A DNA stretch of 60,000 nucleotides, taken from NCBI GenBank assembly GCA_001683845.1, contig LXQI01000008.1, positions 239,413 through 299,412 of the forward strand. Direction: 5' to 3'. Under the pieces are notes generated by a model that was not told where the DNA came from, did no database searches, and was given only the letters and a program-made list of their open reading frames with translations. The stretch comes from Erythrobacter sp. ANT-B3C2 (GTDB lineage: Bacteria; Pseudomonadota; Alphaproteobacteria; Sphingomonadales; Sphingomonadaceae). The position numbers and the translations under genes are program-made. How positions within the stretch are numbered: position 1 is the stretch's first letter; each line of letters opens with the position of its first letter. This document shows, one piece after another, positions 57,521 through 60,000 of this stretch.

Positions 57521-58938
57521 CGGTTCGCTCCGTTGCGATTGGGCATAAGATCGGCATCGGGCGACCAGCCGCCGCCGAGCGCCTGAGTTAGCCGGACGAA
57601 GGCGCTCGCCCGCTCGGCTTGGGCACTGACCAAGGCGTTGCGGGCGGAGAGCAGCAGGTTCTCCGCCGTCAGCAGGGTGCGGAAATCGGTCAGCCCGGCC
57701 TCGTATTCGCTGCGTGCCAGAACTGCCGAATTCTCGGCCGCGTCCAGCGCTTCTTCGAAAATCAACACCCGTTCGCGCCCGGTCCGCAGGTCGAACGCTG
57801 CGGTCTCGACCTCCTCCAGCGCATCCAGGATCGTCAGCTGCCAGGCTGCCAGCGAGCCCTGCGCGAGCGCCTCGGCCGAACCGATCTGCGCGCGCGTCCG
57901 CCCACCGTCGAACAGCAGCTGGCTGATGGAGGCGAACAGGCCGCCAGTGACCAGATCGAACAGATTGCCGATGTTCGCCGGCGAGGTGCCAATGGTGCCG
58001 CCAAGCTGCACCAGCGGCAGCAGCTGCGCCCGTGCGAGGTCGATCCGCGCGCCGTCCGCCAGCAGCGCAGCCTCGGCCGAGCGCACGTCGGGCCGCCGCC
58101 GCAGCACCTCGGCCGGCGCGGCAAAGCCGACCGTCTCTGGCGGGGCGGGCACAACAACAATGTTCTCCAACAGCGCCAGTACCCGCCCCGGAGGCTCCCC
58201 GATCAGGGTGGAAATCGCATTGGCGGTGGAAGCAAGGTTGCTCTGCAGCAGCGGGATGGTCGCCGCGGTCTGCGCCCGCTGGCTGCGCGCCTGCTCGACA
58301 TCGAGGCTGGACACGAGCCCTGCCTGCACGCGCCAGCGCGCGATCTGCAGATTATCGTCCTGATTCACCAGCGTGTCGCGGGCGATGGCGAGTTGAACGG
58401 CAGTCGCGCGGGCGGAGATGGTCGCCAGCGCCACTTGCCCAGTGATCAGCCGCTGCAGATCGGCCAGCGAATAGCCCACTGACGCGAGGTCGGCTCGCGA
58501 GGCGGCCACGTTCGCCCCGATCCGGCCGAACAAATCCGCTTCCCAGGCCGCATCGGCGCCGAGCGAGAAGGTCAGATCGTCGCTGGCAAAATTGCCCACA
58601 TCGCGCCGCGCCGTTCCGCCGCCGGTGACTTGAGGCAGATAAGCTGCGCGCGCAAAGGAAAGCTGCGCTCGCGCCTGCTCCACCCGCGCGGCACCTTGCG
58701 CCAGATCCAGGTTCTCCGCTAACGCCGCTTCGACGAACGCGCTGAGCAGCGGATCATCAAGCAGCTGCCAATAGCGGGTCAGGTCGAGCAGGACGGGGGG
58801 CGGATGGCTTTCCGCCCAGGTCTCCGGAACTGCCATTGTAGCCCTAGCGGGAGGCAAGTCGGCAGAACTGCACGCTCCACAGACCAGAGCGAGCAGGATC
58901 GCCACCGCAGCGATGGTAGTGCTCCGCCGGAGCCTCAT
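57517..58938 (-). CDS. Outer membrane efflux lipoprotein, NodT/OprM type
   Basis: A 473-residue TolC-like outer-membrane factor. Lipobox LVCGAC gives Cys22. The two OEP repeats are visible: NLDLAQGAARVEQARAQLSF and, in the second half, AEALAQGSLAAWQLTILDAL, with long helical coiled coil in each. It closes the tripartite MacAB-type pump whose other three genes follow with overlaps; such pumps export macrolides, siderophores or lipid-like compounds. It is first in the operon, so the promoter lies right of 58938. Confidence 0.93.
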   Translation of the reverse strand: MRLRRSTTIAAVAILLALVCGACSSADLPPARATMAVPETWAESHPPPVLLDLTRYWQLLDDPLLSAFVEAALAENLDLAQGAARVEQARAQLSFARAAYLPQVTGGGTARRDVGNFASDDLTFSLGADAAWEADLFGRIGANVAASRADLASVGYSLADLQRLITGQVALATISARATAVQLAIARDTLVNQDDNLQIARWRVQAGLVSSLDVEQARSQRAQTAATIPLLQSNLASTANAISTLIGEPPGRVLALLENIVVVPAPPETVGFAAPAEVLRRRPDVRSAEAALLADGARIDLARAQLLPLVQLGGTIGTSPANIGNLFDLVTGGLFASISQLLFDGGRTRAQIGSAEALAQGSLAAWQLTILDALEEVETAAFDLRTGRERVLIFEEALDAAENSAVLARSEYEAGLTDFRTLLTAENLLLSARNALVSAQAERASAFVRLTQALGGGWSPDADLMPNRNGANR

Positions 58939-59521
58939 CCCCCCTAAACCTCCACATGCCCGAGTATGCGACGTTATCCGCTCCTCGAGCCAAGCTCAAA
59001 CCCGCAATTCACATCTGATCGCCTTCATTAGATACGCGGTGTAATTTCTTTACGCGGATTGTGAGGCGCACAGAGTGACACTCGTCAGTTGAAAACCGAC
59101 CGTCGGCTAAGCAGCTTCTCCCATATGATTGCTAGGACTCCGCGGTCAGGATGAGCTCGAAAGAGGGCTTCAACACCCAGAATTTCCTGAACGGCGTCCG
59201 CGGCACACCCCTTCGACAATGTTGCAAGCGAAGCCGACGAAGGAGAAATCGTCGAGTGCGGAGTGCGCACATGCGGCCCGTCTGGCGCTGGACCCTCCCT
59301 CCCGTTCATCGACAAAAAAGCAATGAAAAGCATGCGAGGCTCTGTGCCATCGGCCGGGATCAAGGAGGACGCTGCCGAGTTGCCCATTTCGCTGCTCGCC
59401 ACGATCAGACCCACGCCGTTGTGCATAGATCTACGCGTGGCCGGAAACCTCAGCGGAATAGTCGCTCAAACACGACGAACCAGCCACCCCCGCAGAGATA
59501 GCCGGCCAATTCAAATCGATG
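58939..59521. other. Intergenic region between efflux operon and tRNA-fMet
   Basis: About 580 bases. The part near 59010-59090 is AT-richer (ATTAGATACGCGGTGTAATT) and likely carries the efflux operon promoter on the minus strand. Frames on either strand (such as minus 59085-59426) have no family resemblance and biased composition. The region next to 59500 is rRNA-operon trailer; a terminator is expected there but no clear hairpin with T-run was seen. Confidence 0.45.
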
Positions 59522-59598
<77 letters not shown>

Positions 59599-59748
59599 TC
59601 ACCTAGCCTGTCGTCAACCCCGAGGTACCCGGCCTAAGCACCCCGTGAGGCTGGAAGCCAAAGCTGTGAACAAACGTCCCAAGAGGACGGACCGTCTCGA
59701 ATGAGGAGACATGTGAATGGGTTCCTTCGCCGGCACACCGGCTACAAT

Positions 59749-59864
59749 GCCTGGCGGCGTCCTACTCTTCCAACGCTTAAGCGTTAGTACCATCGGCGCT
59801 ACCTGGTTTCACGGCCGAGTTCGAGATGGGATCGGGTGGGTCACAGGCGCTATGACCACCAAGC
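59749..59864 (-). rRNA. rrf: 5S ribosomal RNA
   Basis: About 116 bases on the minus strand, starting GCTTGGTGGTCATAGCGCC and containing CCCGATCCCATCTCGAACTC, the conserved core loop of bacterial 5S. It ends in GGACGCCGCCAGGC, which pairs with the 5' end. It lies upstream of tRNA-fMet; the 23S gene should be just past the right edge. Confidence 0.97.
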
Positions 59865-60000
59865 AATGAAGCCGGCGTGTTGGCGAAGGTTTTAATCGAT
59901 GTGTCAAATACAACATACAGGCTGGAATATCCTCCAATCAACACGGCACTCAGGCCTGTCGTTGACAGTGTGGAATTCTCAAGCGCGAAAAGAGAGATTA
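59865..60000 (-). other. 23S-5S spacer of the rRNA operon
   Basis: The last 136 bases are AT-richer (GAAGGTTTTAATCGATGTGT and onwards) and hold no gene. By position this is the internal spacer between 5S and the 23S gene outside the window, part of the operon precursor. No 23S sequence is recognised within it. Confidence 0.7.

Noticed and set aside
59085..59426. 113-codon minus-strand frame upstream of the efflux operon
   Set aside because: No family resemblance, poor start context, and located where a promoter is expected.

Overview
The window is high-GC alphaproteobacterial chromosome and most resembles a sphingomonad, probably Erythrobacteraceae. The reasons are a crtY-crtI-crtB carotenoid cluster, an alpha-type SspB, a ybgC-tolQRA cell-envelope operon, a methylmalonyl-CoA propionate module, and a 5S rRNA followed by an initiator tRNA at the end of an rRNA operon. 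The genus is inferred; no search was run.

Layout. (1) 1-6.8 kb, all minus strand: hisB, hisH, a GH130-family gene, hisA, hisF, hisE, a HIT protein, ybgC, tolQ, tolR and a cut tolA, tightly packed so that histidine synthesis runs into the Tol-Pal system. (2) 6.9-24.2 kb is mixed housekeeping: sspB, gmk, a lipoprotein subtilase with a barrel-like C-terminus, dapD, several small conserved proteins (DUF2945, DUF1810, SWIB, PEBP-like), an S41 protease, CBS, DUF4142 and COG3650-type lipoproteins, a ZIP transporter, DUF72, thiC under a TPP riboswitch, and a MipA/OmpV protein. (3) 24.3-28.7 kb: crtY, crtI, a LOG-family gene and crtB. (4) 28.7-32.8 kb: MFS exporter, dinB, Nudix, pgl, dps. (5) 32.9-43.05 kb, all minus strand: ETF-ubiquinone oxidoreductase, both propionyl-CoA carboxylase subunits, methylmalonyl-CoA mutase, epimerase, and EtfA/EtfB. 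Together these turn propionyl-CoA into succinyl-CoA and pass acyl-CoA dehydrogenase electrons to quinone.

(6) 43.5-54.2 kb is the accessory part. A KefB-like antiporter gene carries three apparent frameshifts. tRNA-Gly(CCC) follows, then a fragment of a tyrosine recombinase keeping the HxxR box, a histidine-kinase ATPase remnant, TspO, DUF2243, a broken patatin, a metallo-beta-lactamase-fold hydrolase, a glycosyltransferase fused to UDP-galactopyranose mutase, a clan GH-A glycosidase, and an ArsR N-terminal remnant. At 53974-54026 lies a decayed copy of the 5' half of the same tRNA-Gly in the same orientation. I read 45.44-54.03 kb as the scar of an integrative element whose recombinase has decayed.

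(7) 54.25-58.94 kb, minus strand: a complete MacAB/outer-membrane-factor efflux operon. (8) 59.5-60 kb: tRNA-fMet and 5S rRNA, minus strand, the tail of an rRNA operon continuing past the right edge.
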